From Meira nashicola (Eukaryota > Basidiomycota > Exobasidiomycetes > Exobasidiales > Brachybasidiaceae), in assembly GCA_001600355.1 (NCBI GenBank), contig BCJU01000003.1:872519-936518 (forward strand): a stretch of DNA of 64,000 nucleotides. The letters are read 5' to 3'. The notes under the pieces are model-generated. The model was given only the letters and a program-made list of their open reading frames with translations. It was not told the origin of the DNA and did not search any database. Of the stretch, positions 40,469 to 52,429 are shown one piece after another (positions within the stretch are counted from its first letter, which is position 1; every line of letters starts with the position of its first letter). The position numbers and the translations under genes were made by a program.

Positions 40469-43149
40469 ATGTCTCATTTACGACGTCATCAAAGCAGTCA
40501 TTCTATCACGAATGGCTTTACTCCAGGCGGTCATATTCCTGTAGGATATTCTTATTTGGACAGAGCTCATTCTTTGGTCACTCCAACGCGAAGGAATGTA
40601 CCAAGAGGAATGGAAAGTCCGCGTACAGATACTTTTGACTTATCAACATCTTCTCCACAATTATCCAAAGCTCAATTACAGCATTCTGAATCTTATTCAG
40701 ATTTATCAGCGTACAAGCACTCTTCACCAAACCCACAACAAACATCAACAGCAAGTCGTAGATCAAGTTTGGAATCTTTACGTGATTCACCGTATCGTAA
40801 CGATACGTCAATTGCACCAGAAAATGTAGCAGAATTGATCGAACAATTACCAAAAGACCCTCTCAGATGGTTACCTTCTCAAGTGGCCGTTTATCTTACC
40901 TACGTTCTCGGTCTAACGCCAAAGCCAATCGTTCAAGATGTGACTGCATACGTTCGTAATGCAGGCATGAGCGGAAGAGCATTTTTGAGATTAAAGGAAA
41001 AAGATCTTGCTGCTGAAGGATTAAATTTAAAATGGCGCAAATTGATGGTTGAAGCAGTCAAGAAATTACGAAAAGACTGCTTGCGCGGACATCTTTGGAG
41101 TTTGGATGGTGGTCATGCATACACTGAAGTTGAAGAACAAGAAGAACAACAACCAACTATACCAAAACAAGTTAATGCAAATTCAACCGGAACGTTAAAA
41201 CGTCTAAGGGACAAGAAAGCTGTAAGGGATATGATCTCATCTTTTGAGAATATCCGTGAAGGAAGTAGCTCAGAAAGTGAAGATGCATTTGATGCCTTTG
41301 GCGCAATGCAAAAACGTGGATCGGTATCTTCTCTACGCAGTATTAGCAGCTCACAAAGTAATGACAGTCTCAATCGTCCTGCTATGCCACCCATCTATGG
41401 CGAAGGCTACGTACGTGAAAGAGCTGAAAGTTTTTCCTCTCTACGCGAACAAACTCCTATCTACCATGCCTCACGACCAGTATTCACCCGTGAGCAATTA
41501 CAAGATTGGTTTGGCGATCTATCCGAAAGTGAAGTTCAAGGCTTGGCAGATGAATTGGATGCCGAAGATGAAATTTCGCACGGTCATACATTCATTCGCA
41601 GTGTTTCCGAATCATCTATCAATAGTGAAAGTTGCAGCAGTGAAAGTATGCCAACTACACCACCAGCAGCGGAAGTGAATGGATTCAATTTGACACCTAT
41701 CGATGCAAATTTGGTCAAGTCAATCGTTGAATCTCCTGCTTTGGAGCATGGATCAAATGATTTGATTGTTGAAGCACATTTGTCAACATCAAATTACATC
41801 CAACCTCTTCAAAAAGATGTTTTAGTTGATGAAGATCAAGAAAATCTTCTTGCTGGGCCAAGACCTGGAGCTTCTAATGGTGGAAAGACCAATCCTTATA
41901 GACGATCGACGTATGAAGAAGAAGAGTTAGAAGCTCTTGGACTGGATGCTAATGTGAATACTTGCAAGTTTGACACAGCAAAGAAAGTTCCTCGAGTTGC
42001 TGGAGAAAGGGGAGCGGCACAAGACAGTGTTCGTATTAAGCGCTCGGGTGATGATAATGCAGGAGCAAGTATTCGTGATATGTTTTCAGCACAACCAGAA
42101 GATTCCAACACATTGCATCATCATGCTTCAAGGGATAGCTCAGCAGATGACGAAGTCCCTCCTTTGAAAACGGCACGCACTGTTGGCACATTTGGAAGAG
42201 CTGCACTGATGTCAGCATTACAACAAGCAAATGAAGCACAAAATGATGGAAGTAAACGAGCAGAAGATGAAAGTGAATGGGGTGTAACATTTTCTCGTAA
42301 AGCTTCTAGACGTAATACCCTTGCTCGTGCAGATGGCGCAAATGCAGCTGCAGCTGTTCAAGCTGACCATGCAAAAGAAAGTACTGCCACTTCAGCTGCA
42401 TCACGTATGTCACAATTATTTAATCCTGTACCTTTAAGTGAAGCAAATTTGGAAATGCACGAAAAGGATGGGGAGTCAAGTACGGCAAACGAACAACCTG
42501 AATCTCCTCAAGACAAAATCTTATTACCTCTTACCACTCTTGAATCTGATGATGACGGAAAAGGATCGATCAAAAAGCATAGTATGGTTTTAGTTGATAG
42601 ACGTAAGTTTGAAGCATTAGCAAAACGAATGGGCGTTTTGGAAGAACAATTGGCTGGACTAGAGGCGATCTCTTTACCACCCGATTCAGATTTAGGAAGT
42701 ATGGGAAAGAGTAGCAATATGAACGCCGCTCAAGTGCGTGCTGCTTTAGACGAAGTTTTCACTATTCCTGCAGTGCCATTCCATCATGAGGAGGAGCAAG
42801 AAGAGGAACACAAACAAGTTCCAGCAGCCGATGAGGAGGATGAAAAGGATTCTTCAATTTCGAGGTGGAGTTTGGTTAGGCAATTTGGAATCATTCCTTC
42901 GTACAGTGAGTATTTGTTTAAGACTTTGTTGAAAGAGAGGACATTCATTAGAGAATGTATCTCGAGAGTTGAGAGAAGGGAACTTTTTTGGACTAATACG
43001 TTTGTTTTTCATTTATCTTTACTGTGAAAGCTCATCACTTATTCGCTCGCCTTCCAAATTCTTCTTCTGTCGATTTAGCTCTCGGTTTGGCGGCTGGAGT
43101 TGGTTTCGTTTTGATTTCTGAAGTTTTTGGTCGTAGTGGTCGCCATTGA
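40469..43149 (+). CDS. SAM-domain protein with a C-terminal membrane helix
   Basis: Two exons, 40469-42905 and 43031-43149, with a 125-bp intron (GTGAGT donor, CTAAT branch, GAAAG acceptor); 851 residues. The Ser-rich N-terminus is disordered. A SAM domain lies at about 124-205 (Trp-Leu-Pro-Ser-Gln-Val-Ala-Val-Tyr-Leu...Phe-Leu-Arg-Leu-Lys-Glu-Lys-Asp-Leu). A long acidic, Ser-rich region follows, with a short coiled coil near 707-735. The second exon encodes a hydrophobic Ala/Gly/Val helix close to the end (Leu-Gly-Leu-Ala-Ala-Gly-Val-Gly-Phe-Val-Leu-Ile), so the protein may be tail-anchored. If the intron is kept, the frame ends with a charged 40-residue tail and no helix. Exact family not recognised. 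Confidence 0.75.
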
Positions 43150-43394
43150 AGGATTTTACACAAACAAAAAAAGAATGACAAATTTCACATTCGCAACATT
43201 ATCTTATCAACAATCCAATTGTATATTTTCATGACTTTTGACGACGGTTTTTTTTCTCCTTATGTGTAATAAATATGATTCGATAGATTCTGATCGGAAG
43301 TTTATCATAGTTGCCTTTGTTTGTTTATAGTCCAATCACTCACACAAAGCTGAAAAGCGTACGTAAAATTCTAGCGATACATACAATATTGTGA

Positions 43395-43978
43395 TCACTT
43401 TGATTCAACTAATTTTCCAACGATATTGTATCGCTTTGTGTAATAGGCGAGCTATGTATTGCCGAAAAAAGAAAAGATGTGAATGTTAGCAAATGCATTC
43501 AAAGGCAGGCAAAATGATCATAATTTGCACTTACCCAATCATCTAAAACTTTCAATTGTTTTTCGTCTAGAGTTGAATAATCCGAAACGGCATCTTCAGG
43601 CTTGAGAGATGACATACCTAAACCTCTCGATGCGTCCTTGCCGGCGAATACGTTGTAACCTTTTCCGGGGCCTGAAATTGGAAGTAGGTTATGCAGTGTT
43701 AGAACGTCGGCTGGAGAATCATTCCTGGATGAACAACTTTGTACACTTACCATACATTTCTCTTTTTGGAGAAACATCGAAAACATTTCCTATGAGAGAG
43801 AGGATTGACGATTCTGTCAATGAATAGGTCTAAGTTGTTGTCAGTATAAACAATATTTACCTTTAATGCAAACGTAAACTGGCTTGCTTTCATCACTTCC
43901 ATTATATTGAGCTAATTCCTCAGCGGTGAATGGATCATCTTTTGGAGGATGAGTGGGATGTGTAGTAGGTTCCATCAT
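43395..43978 (-). CDS. DAP1: Membrane-associated progesterone receptor-type heme protein, Dap1-like
   Basis: Four exons: 43861-43978, 43751-43789 (39 bp), 43535-43671 and 43395-43451; introns of 71, 79 and 83 bp; 116 residues. A cytochrome b5-like domain starts with Phe-Thr-Ala-Glu-Glu-Leu-Ala and continues with Val-Phe-Asp-Val-Ser, Met-Tyr-Gly-Pro-Gly and Val-Phe-Ala-Gly-Lys-Asp-Ala-Ser-Arg. The Tyr before Gly-Pro-Gly is the known heme ligand of this family. All junctions keep frame and rebuild the domain. Members bind heme and activate P450 enzymes of ergosterol synthesis. No membrane helix is present at the N-terminus, as in yeast Dap1. Two adjacent ATGs (43978 and 43975) are both possible starts. 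Confidence 0.9.
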
Positions 43979-44273
43979 TTTTCAAGTGGAAGGGGAACAG
44001 TAGTTGGTGGTGGAATTGATAGTTTCGGATGTTAAGATAAGTGTGTAACAAAAGCACACCATCGCGAAATCGTCATACAGAGTATGTAAGCGCGGGGTAA
44101 AAATTAGCCCGCCAATTAAACTAGTGCATAACTAATATTTTTCTATTTTTCTTCTCCACCTTGATATCGACAAACAAGCTTAACTTTGTATATCTCTATA
44201 ACACGGGCTATGACGATATCAATTTGAACAAAGAAGCCCGACGAATCGTAGTTTATTTTCATCTTCTGAGATA
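43979..44273. promoter_or_regulatory. Divergent promoter, Dap1 and PWI genes
   Basis: A 295-bp stretch shared by two divergent genes. AT-rich; no clear TATA box at the usual distance and no gene. Confidence 0.4.
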
Positions 44274-45437
44274 ATGGGTGATAGTGCTTATCGTGGGATC
44301 AGTGCTGATCAAGATGGTAGATTTCGTAATAAAGAACAACTTTTACTAAAAAAGTTGGCAGCAAAAGGACAATTTCCAGACTCATTTGAAGAAAGAGTAA
44401 ATATGAAAAACGTTAATTTGGAAGTTATAAGACCTTGGATTACCGAAAAAGTTGAAGAAATTCTAGGATTCGAAGATGATGTTGTAGTTGAATACGTTAA
44501 TGGAATGTTACAAGAAGAAGGTTCGAACAACGTTACGCATCTTGATCCGAAAAAGATGCAATTAAGTTTAACTGGTTTTTTGGAATCAAAAACTCCTGCA
44601 TTTATGGCTGAATTATGGTCTTTGTTATTAAGTGCTCAAAAGTCAATCGGAGGAATACCACAAGAATTCGTTGAGAAAAAGAAACAAGAGATGAGATTAG
44701 CAAGAGAAAGAGATGCTGCTGCAATATCTGGAAGTGGTTTGAATAGGAGACAACCAGGTCGAACAGACGATCGGCCACCTCACACTAGATCACGATTCGA
44801 AGACCGTTCAAATAGATCTAGATGGGATGATGAACCACGATCACGCAACTCAGGCAGAAACGAGTTTGTAGATCGCAGGGGGAATCGAACAGAAAGGGTA
44901 CATGATACTGGCTGGGGAGCGCAAAGGTCAAACGAATCAAGATCACGCAGAAGTCCCTCTCCTTCTGGCTACCATCGTCATCGTTCTAGGTCTCCTTCCC
45001 GGTTTGAGCGACAAGAAAAACATTCTCGCTATTTCGACAATGGGAACAACAAAGAAGGAGATCACCATCAAAGTCAACGGTACGAAAGTCGTAAAGATGA
45101 ACAAAGAACTCATCATTCGTATAAAAGGAAAAGTCCACCTCGTAAGAACAAACATCGAAGATCGCCTGATTCTTCACCTTCGCGATCACCAGAAGTACAA
45201 CAAAGAAGAAAAGATCGACAAACCGAAGGCAGTGTGACGCCTGATTATCGTGCTCGACAAAAGTATCAGCCTTCGCCATCTCTCACACCTCCGCCAAGAC
45301 GTAAAGATGAACGTTCACCGACATACTCTCCTCCAGGAGTACAATGGGAAGAGGATAGCGATCAAAAACAAGAAGAACAATCAAAACGGAACAGAGCAGA
45401 TAAATTATCTCGAAGCCGATGGGCTAATGATGACTAG
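44274..45437 (+). CDS. PWI-domain splicing protein, SRm160/SRRM1-like
   Basis: 387 residues, single exon. The PWI fold covers about 20-125, with Arg-Pro-Trp-Ile-Thr near 53 and Lys-Lys-Met-Gln-Leu-Ser-Leu-Thr-Gly-Phe-Leu near 100. The rest is rich in Arg-Ser, Arg-Asp, Ser-Pro and His, like SR-type splicing co-activators, and ends in Ser-Arg-Trp-Ala-Asn-Asp-Asp. PWI domains bind RNA or DNA; SRm160 links splicing to 3'-end processing. Ends 54 bp from the converging TPR-like gene. Confidence 0.85.
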   Translation: MGDSAYRGISADQDGRFRNKEQLLLKKLAAKGQFPDSFEERVNMKNVNLEVIRPWITEKVEEILGFEDDVVVEYVNGMLQEEGSNNVTHLDPKKMQLSLTGFLESKTPAFMAELWSLLLSAQKSIGGIPQEFVEKKKQEMRLARERDAAAISGSGLNRRQPGRTDDRPPHTRSRFEDRSNRSRWDDEPRSRNSGRNEFVDRRGNRTERVHDTGWGAQRSNESRSRRSPSPSGYHRHRSRSPSRFERQEKHSRYFDNGNNKEGDHHQSQRYESRKDEQRTHHSYKRKSPPRKNKHRRSPDSSPSRSPEVQQRRKDRQTEGSVTPDYRARQKYQPSPSLTPPPRRKDERSPTYSPPGVQWEEDSDQKQEEQSKRNRADKLSRSRWANDD

Positions 45438-45491
45438 ATTGCTTTCAACATACCCAAACATACATGTTATATCTTAATGTACAATACGATT

Positions 45492-47450
45492 TCAATTGCC
45501 TACTAATTGTTGTTCAACAACAGCCCAGATTTGCTTTTCTTCATCTGAAATACTCGAATCGCCTTCTTCGCCAATGACTTCGTTCAATAAACGTAGGTTC
45601 CCACTTATAGGAATACTTGACAAGAGTCCAAAAGATGCTTGCCAAACAGGTGCATATTCTGCATCACTTGCCATGACGATGGCTTTGACGTTTTCGGTAA
45701 ATAATTCTAATTCGTTCTGAGCCACTTGTACAACATCCCCTTCAAGAGTAACAACTCTTTTGATCAATGCACGAAAGAGTGACATAGCAGCTTCCGTGTC
45801 TACATTAAGGCTATCCACTCCTCCATGAGGAGTAGAATATTTTGACGAAATTCCATTCACTGTTTTGGGTTGTTGCAACATCCACGTAAGTCCTACTTCA
45901 GCTAATGCTTTACGTGCATATACACGAGCATTATCTAGCAGTGTTTTACGAGTAGACATATCAACTCCTTCAACCGAACCAGAAGTAAATAAAGTTTCAC
46001 TTCGTAAAATTGAAACAGTACTCAATCCAGTATACAAGCTTGCTCGTCTTCTCATAGATGGATTGATAGAATGTGCACTACCCAGCACTACAACCGTACT
46101 TCCTGTCCCAGATGCATTAGAAGAAGCATCTAAGGCTTTTACAGCGGTTAAGAAAATTTTGGATGTATGCGTACAAAGTTGCCAAGCCAATTGAACGAGA
46201 GTTTGAAGAATGTCATTTGTACTCTGACTTGCTTGTGAGTATACATGTCCAATTGTTAGACGAGAAAGTTGTAAAGTTCGATCTGCCATTTGTTCTAATT
46301 GTTGCAAGTACACCTTTTGAGCAGCCCTTCCATTCGTAGTAGCCATATCGAACGCGTTTTGTGAATTTTGTTCCAATAAACCACTTACCTCTTGAAGGAT
46401 TGAATTACCGCAAAATATTATTTCTTGACTTGTATTATCACCTTGTACATTTCTGACAACTTTGGCAATCTCTATTTCCAATTTTGCGAACCTTAAAGCT
46501 GCTAATTGTTCCATCCATTCATTTTCCGGACTTCTTTTTTCGCCATCTGGAAAAGTAGTAAAAATTGTCTCTGCTCTTGCAAGATTATTCGCAAGATGAG
46601 CAAATGTGGACAAAGCTAAATCATCATCTACACCTGAATCCAATAAAGCAAGAAAAGTTGAATGTAGGCTTGATATTGTTTCCAATGCTGATGCAGGCGT
46701 GATGAGTGAAGTTGTATATTCTGTTCGAATTGCTTGCTCAGAATTAGAAGTTGTATCAATTGATTCTTCAAATTGATCATCGTCATCGTCGTCATCTCCC
46801 TCTGGCACTATTAGAGGAGCTCTTTCGATTTCTGCATTCCTATCTTCCGCTTCTTGCTCTAATTGTTTTCGTAAAACGATTTCTTGACCTTGTAATACAT
46901 TTTCCAAATTACTGATTGCTTGTTGATAAAGAGATTGAACATCAGCATCTTTTTCACCTATCCTCTGCTTTTGATCAGCCAAAGTAGATTGTGCTGAAGC
47001 AAGATTATATTGAACGTCCAAATAAAATGCATTTGGTGAACCATCTATAGCAGAAACTGGAACAGATAATGACAACGCTCTTGCAAAAAGTTGAATAGCA
47101 TCTTGTAAATGCTTCAAGCTAGAAGGCGGTAAGGCAAATGTTGTCGCAATAATGTATAGCACTCTTGCTGCATTATATGCTGCATCTGCGTCATCACCAT
47201 TCCTTAATTGAAAAGCACGTTGATAAACTTGAAAGCTTAGATTATAATACTTTAGTGCTTTCTCACCAAAAGCAAACCTTTCAGCTTTTTCTTCTAATTG
47301 AATTCCAGCATCCAAAGCTTCTTCAGGATCAAAATAAGAATTTACCGGAACTTGATCTAATTGTTTCTTCGTTGGACCTTGTTTCTTGGTCCTTTTCGGT
47401 CTTCGTAAATTGCTCGAAGAAGAACCAATGCTTGTCATATCGTATGACAT
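45492..47450 (-). CDS. TPR-like helical protein of unknown function
   Basis: 652 residues, single exon. The start is basic (Arg-Arg-Pro-Lys-Arg-Thr-Lys-Lys), which could act as a nuclear signal. Alpha-helical repeats follow from about residue 45 (Ala-Leu-Lys-Tyr-Tyr-Asn-Leu-Ser-Phe-Gln-Val-Tyr-Gln-Arg-Ala-Phe), resembling TPR units, with an acidic Asp run near 220. The rest is helical with no other motif seen. I do not recognise a named family. It shares a 688-bp upstream region with the divergent cyclophilin gene. The call as a real gene rests on length, low-complexity-free helical composition and tight packing against its neighbours. Confidence 0.6.
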   Translation of the reverse strand: MSYDMTSIGSSSSNLRRPKRTKKQGPTKKQLDQVPVNSYFDPEEALDAGIQLEEKAERFAFGEKALKYYNLSFQVYQRAFQLRNGDDADAAYNAARVLYIIATTFALPPSSLKHLQDAIQLFARALSLSVPVSAIDGSPNAFYLDVQYNLASAQSTLADQKQRIGEKDADVQSLYQQAISNLENVLQGQEIVLRKQLEQEAEDRNAEIERAPLIVPEGDDDDDDDQFEESIDTTSNSEQAIRTEYTTSLITPASALETISSLHSTFLALLDSGVDDDLALSTFAHLANNLARAETIFTTFPDGEKRSPENEWMEQLAALRFAKLEIEIAKVVRNVQGDNTSQEIIFCGNSILQEVSGLLEQNSQNAFDMATTNGRAAQKVYLQQLEQMADRTLQLSRLTIGHVYSQASQSTNDILQTLVQLAWQLCTHTSKIFLTAVKALDASSNASGTGSTVVVLGSAHSINPSMRRRASLYTGLSTVSILRSETLFTSGSVEGVDMSTRKTLLDNARVYARKALAEVGLTWMLQQPKTVNGISSKYSTPHGGVDSLNVDTEAAMSLFRALIKRVVTLEGDVVQVAQNELELFTENVKAIVMASDAEYAPVWQASFGLLSSIPISGNLRLLNEVIGEEGDSSISDEEKQIWAVVEQQLVGN

Positions 47451-48138
47451 ACAACTTGAAAGCCAAGAAGATCGTCACCCCCCCTACACAAATATCCTCC
47501 ACACAACAACAAATTTAAGCTTAAAAAAATCCTGAACAAAAATTAAAGCTAACGCATGTGCAATTTTTCCCGCTAATGACAATCTTCCTCTAGCGTCAAG
47601 CCAGGGGAGCATGCATTTCATTCTATCAAAAGCCAAGAATGAAAAGCCAGCAAATATAATTAATATGTGTCTTTCAATTCCAGTTATAATGACGTCTTTG
47701 ACTAAGCCTAAATGTGACAACACAATAGAGAAATGCCGACTAGAAAACGTGCAGAAGGAAAGAAGCGGTCCCCAGTCCTTTTCGGCGTAAATGCTGTACA
47801 TGAGCGAAAGTGCCTCGCCACAGCATTCTTGCGCACGCACCCAGGCGTTACTTCTCTCAGGAGTTGGTTTGAAGTCCTTAGAATACCAAGGAAGCCATGT
47901 GACGCGGCAGAAGAGCAGTGTACGGTGTTTTTTGTAAGCCTTTGCGTGCTTAAACTCTAACGACGTGGACTTCCCCTACAAAAAAAACACTGAAATCGGC
48001 CCGTGCGTAAGAAGAAATTAAACAGCTCGGTTATGTGCCCTTCCCCCTCTCCTTTCGTTGTGAGAAAAAGTGTAAGCACAAAAATGCAATAAATAGAACG
48101 CTTATTTCTTCCTCTCACTTCCACAATCCATAAACCTT
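47451..48138. promoter_or_regulatory. Divergent promoter, TPR-like and cyclophilin genes
   Basis: 688 bp with no gene. Several short open frames overlap in both directions but have no features. The segment 48020-48138 before the cyclophilin start is rich in CT tracts, a likely leader. Confidence 0.4.
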
Positions 48139-48755
48139 ATGGCTTTTGCACCCACTTTTGCCAAAAGATTTACTTCAACTGCACGCATCATGTCTAACGT
48201 ATTCTTTGACGTAACCAAGGATGGTAGCCCATTGGGCCGTATCACATTCAAGTTGTACGATGATGTTGTCCCAAAGACAACCCGTAACTTCCGTGAATTG
48301 TGCACCGGTCAAAATGGTTTCGGCTACGAGGGATCTGGTTTCCACCGTGTTATCCCACAATTCATGTTACAAGTGAGTGTTTTTGATAACTTAGACAGAA
48401 AGAGAAATAGACGAAACTAACCCATCTTTCTTTTAAAATTTCTTCTCAGGGTGGTGACTTCACTGCTGGTAACGGAACCGGTGGTCGTTCCATTTACGGT
48501 AACAAATTCGAAGATGAAAACTTCCAATTGAAGCACACCAAGCCAGGATTGTTGTCCATGGCAAACGCCGGACCAAACACAAACGGTTCTCAATTCTTCA
48601 TCACTACCGTCGTTACCTCTTGGTTGGACGGTAAGCACGTCGTTTTCGGTGAAGTTGTTGACGGTTTGGACATCGTCTCAGCTATCGAAAAAGAAGGTTC
48701 CGGTAGCGGTAAGACCAAATCTCGTTTGGTCATTGCCAAGTCTGGTACCGTCTAA
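48139..48755 (+). CDS. Cyclophilin A (peptidyl-prolyl isomerase), possible dual mitochondrial/cytosolic starts
   Basis: Two exons, 48139-48372 and 48450-48755, with a 77-bp intron (GTGAGT...CTCAG). From the first ATG the protein has 179 residues; an in-frame ATG at 48190 gives a 162-residue form beginning Met-Ser-Asn-Val-Phe-Phe-Asp, the usual cytosolic start. The extra 17 residues ([17 protein letters not shown]) are basic, hydroxylated and free of acids, like a mitochondrial presequence. The active site is complete: [25 protein letters not shown] and Trp-Leu-Asp-Gly-Lys-His. The Trp predicts cyclosporin binding. Codon use is biased to C-ending forms, suggesting high expression. Confidence 0.95.
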
Positions 48756-48964
48756 ACAACTGGCTTTTTAGATATTACTTCTCTTGTAGGATGTAGTCGC
48801 TCGGTCAGCTCTTATGCTTCTGAGCGATTTCCTTCATTGTTTGTATGTTTTTGAGCCGCAAAATTTAATTAAAGTTGGTTGGGATACTCTATGTGTGCGA
48901 TGTGTCTTCTAGTCAATTATACATTTATTATTTCAATAGTGAATACATAGAAGTAAGCAAGTTT

Positions 48965-49792
48965 CTATCCTCTCCCATACAGAGCGTCGAACATTGCCTT
49001 GAGAGTTTCTTGATCGATGTCTTCCATTGCTACTTTACGATCTTCTTTTGCTTCTTGATCATTCTTTCCATCAACAGCTGGAAGATCTTGTTCGTCAAAG
49101 GGAATTGTCGATTTATGATCGCGAACATTTTCACCAGGCACGATTGCCATTCCACCACCACCACCACCACTTATACCTGAATTGCCTGCATATTTAGCTT
49201 CAACTTTTTTACGTGTATCCTTTACAATTTCTTCAGGAGATTTTTCAACTTTCAATTTTCCTAATTCGTCACCAAAATGCGCTTTCATTCCAGCCATATA
49301 TGCTTTCCAATTTAATGATTTTTCAGGCTTTTCCATTTTTATTTCTTCATCTCGTTGAGATGCAATCGCTGCCGCACTTCCAATCGGATCTTTTGATGAT
49401 GTAGAAACGTCCATAACAGCAGAGGCAGCATTCACTATTCTGTCTTTCCATCCTATCGGTTCTTCTAAGATACCACTACCACCGTTTTGCTTTGATTGTA
49501 GCGCTGCTTTAGCTCGTTTTAATCGTGATTCAAATGACGAAGAACTTGTTGCAGACCTTGAACGGAGATGTCTGAAAGTCTGAAGAATCACAAGTAGTAA
49601 AGAAGTTACCAAAAGTATGGAAAGTAAGAATTTCAATCTCGAAGGCGATGAAGATGAACTACGTTTTGACGATTTACGTACACCCGAATAACGAGAAGAA
49701 GAAGAGTTCAAAGCTTGAACTGCTGCTAAATTACGAGCTAATTTCGCATCTTGTCCTCCTCTATTTCTTCTTCTGCTAGATGTTTCTGCCAT
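48965..49792 (-). CDS. Single-pass membrane protein of unknown function
   Basis: 275 residues, single exon. A basic, Ser-rich N-terminus (Arg-Arg-Arg-Asn-Arg-Gly-Gly) is followed by one hydrophobic helix at about 53-71 (Leu-Lys-Phe-Leu-Leu-Ser-Ile-Leu-Leu-Val), then a basic stretch and a mostly helical acidic/basic tail with a poly-Gly run near 212. The C-terminus reads Leu-Lys-Ala-Met-Phe-Asp-Ala-Leu-Tyr-Gly-Arg-Gly. No known domain recognised. With a short N-terminus facing the cytosol and no cleavage site, a type II membrane topology is likely. Gene status is supported by length and helix; function unknown. Confidence 0.6.
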   Translation of the reverse strand: MAETSSRRRNRGGQDAKLARNLAAVQALNSSSSRYSGVRKSSKRSSSSSPSRLKFLLSILLVTSLLLVILQTFRHLRSRSATSSSSFESRLKRAKAALQSKQNGGSGILEEPIGWKDRIVNAASAVMDVSTSSKDPIGSAAAIASQRDEEIKMEKPEKSLNWKAYMAGMKAHFGDELGKLKVEKSPEEIVKDTRKKVEAKYAGNSGISGGGGGGMAIVPGENVRDHKSTIPFDEQDLPAVDGKNDQEAKEDRKVAMEDIDQETLKAMFDALYGRG

Positions 49793-50248
49793 CTTGAATG
49801 GTTGGTTGTGATGATGTTAAAAAGGGGTGTAAATTTCTAGGAGTAAGGAATACGTGTAAATGCTTATTTTTTTGAATCTTCTTCCACGCATGCCTGGATA
49901 TGACGTGGAGGCATACGAAGAAGGTGCGTGGAGGCAGGAGGCGCATCAAAAACAAAGTGAAGACAGCAACCAGACTATTGCAACATAGAAACGTAAAAAA
50001 AGAAGAAAGGTGTAGTTTTACGTTTCGACATGATATCGAGTCTTACCAGATTGTTCTTTTCTTGAACATGCAATCTCTTTTTTCAATTATCCTGCTAGTC
50101 AATCATTTCATGTAGTCACGCAATTTTCTCACTCTTCATGTTCAATCACAGTATGTCCTATTCAAAGCATTTACAGAAAAAGCGTGGAACAATACCTCTA
50201 CAGCCGTTCTAGTTAAAATTTTAGTTTAGGTAAACCAAAAGCATCAGC
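49793..50248. other. Spacer between the membrane unknown and the enolase 3' end
   Basis: 456 bp, upstream of the membrane protein gene and downstream of enolase, both on the minus strand. No gene or notable repeat seen. Confidence 0.4.
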
Positions 50249-51681
<1,433 letters not shown>

Positions 51682-52024
51682 TTAGGTAGTGATGGTTAAG
51701 AAACAGAAGTATGTATGCATGCACAACAAAAAAGCTCAACAAGTTTGCATAGGAGGATGGCAAAAGAAACACAGGCGTAAAGCTATCTGCACAAGCCAGA
51801 AAAAAGGAAACAAAATTGGTAAAAACCGCCCAACATCACTGATTTTCTACTCGCATCAAATCCTTGTTTTTATTTTCTTCTTGAGTGTGCCCTGTGCGAG
51901 GAAAAACGCCTAAGGCGCGATGCAGAGCCGAATTCTTCATTTAAAGTCTTTGAACTTCGATAAACATACAAACAGTTGTTGGGCTGCAAATCTTCCGAAG
52001 AGGTTGTGCGCTGTTTCATGTGCA

Positions 52025-52038
52025 GCGCTGCGCAGCGC
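52025..52038. repeat. 14-bp perfect GC palindrome
   Basis: GCGCTGCGCAGCGC, in the spacer upstream of enolase. Confidence 0.9.
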
Positions 52039-52268
52039 AGAGCTAGCCTGGCTTTCAGATAAGAGAGTACCCTGTCTGCCATCATTTTAAGCTCAATTCC
52101 GCCTAGTCCGCGCTACAAAATGAGTGAATGATCATACTCGGAATCATTCGGATAGACTTATTCACTGCCTTGCTGTACCCTTTCAGCCATTGCAATGATG
52201 TCATTAAATTTGTTCGTCATTTATATGAATGTCTCCTATAGTTAAAATTGATGAGTGTGTAAGTACAA

Positions 52269-52304
<36 letters not shown>
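52269..52304. repeat. (GAT)12 microsatellite
   Basis: Twelve perfect GAT units in the spacer, followed by a partial unit and a second short tract (TGATGATGATG) after 15 bp. It lies outside coding sequence. Confidence 0.95.
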
Positions 52305-52307
<3 letters not shown>

Positions 52308-52429
52308 TAGGTTGCGTTGATGATGATGTTACACATTTGAATTGATGCAATACAAAGTCAAATTATAGGATGAAAAACAAGCAATACTTTTCTTTTTAGC
52401 TTTGTTGCCCAAGTCTATGGCTACATAAT

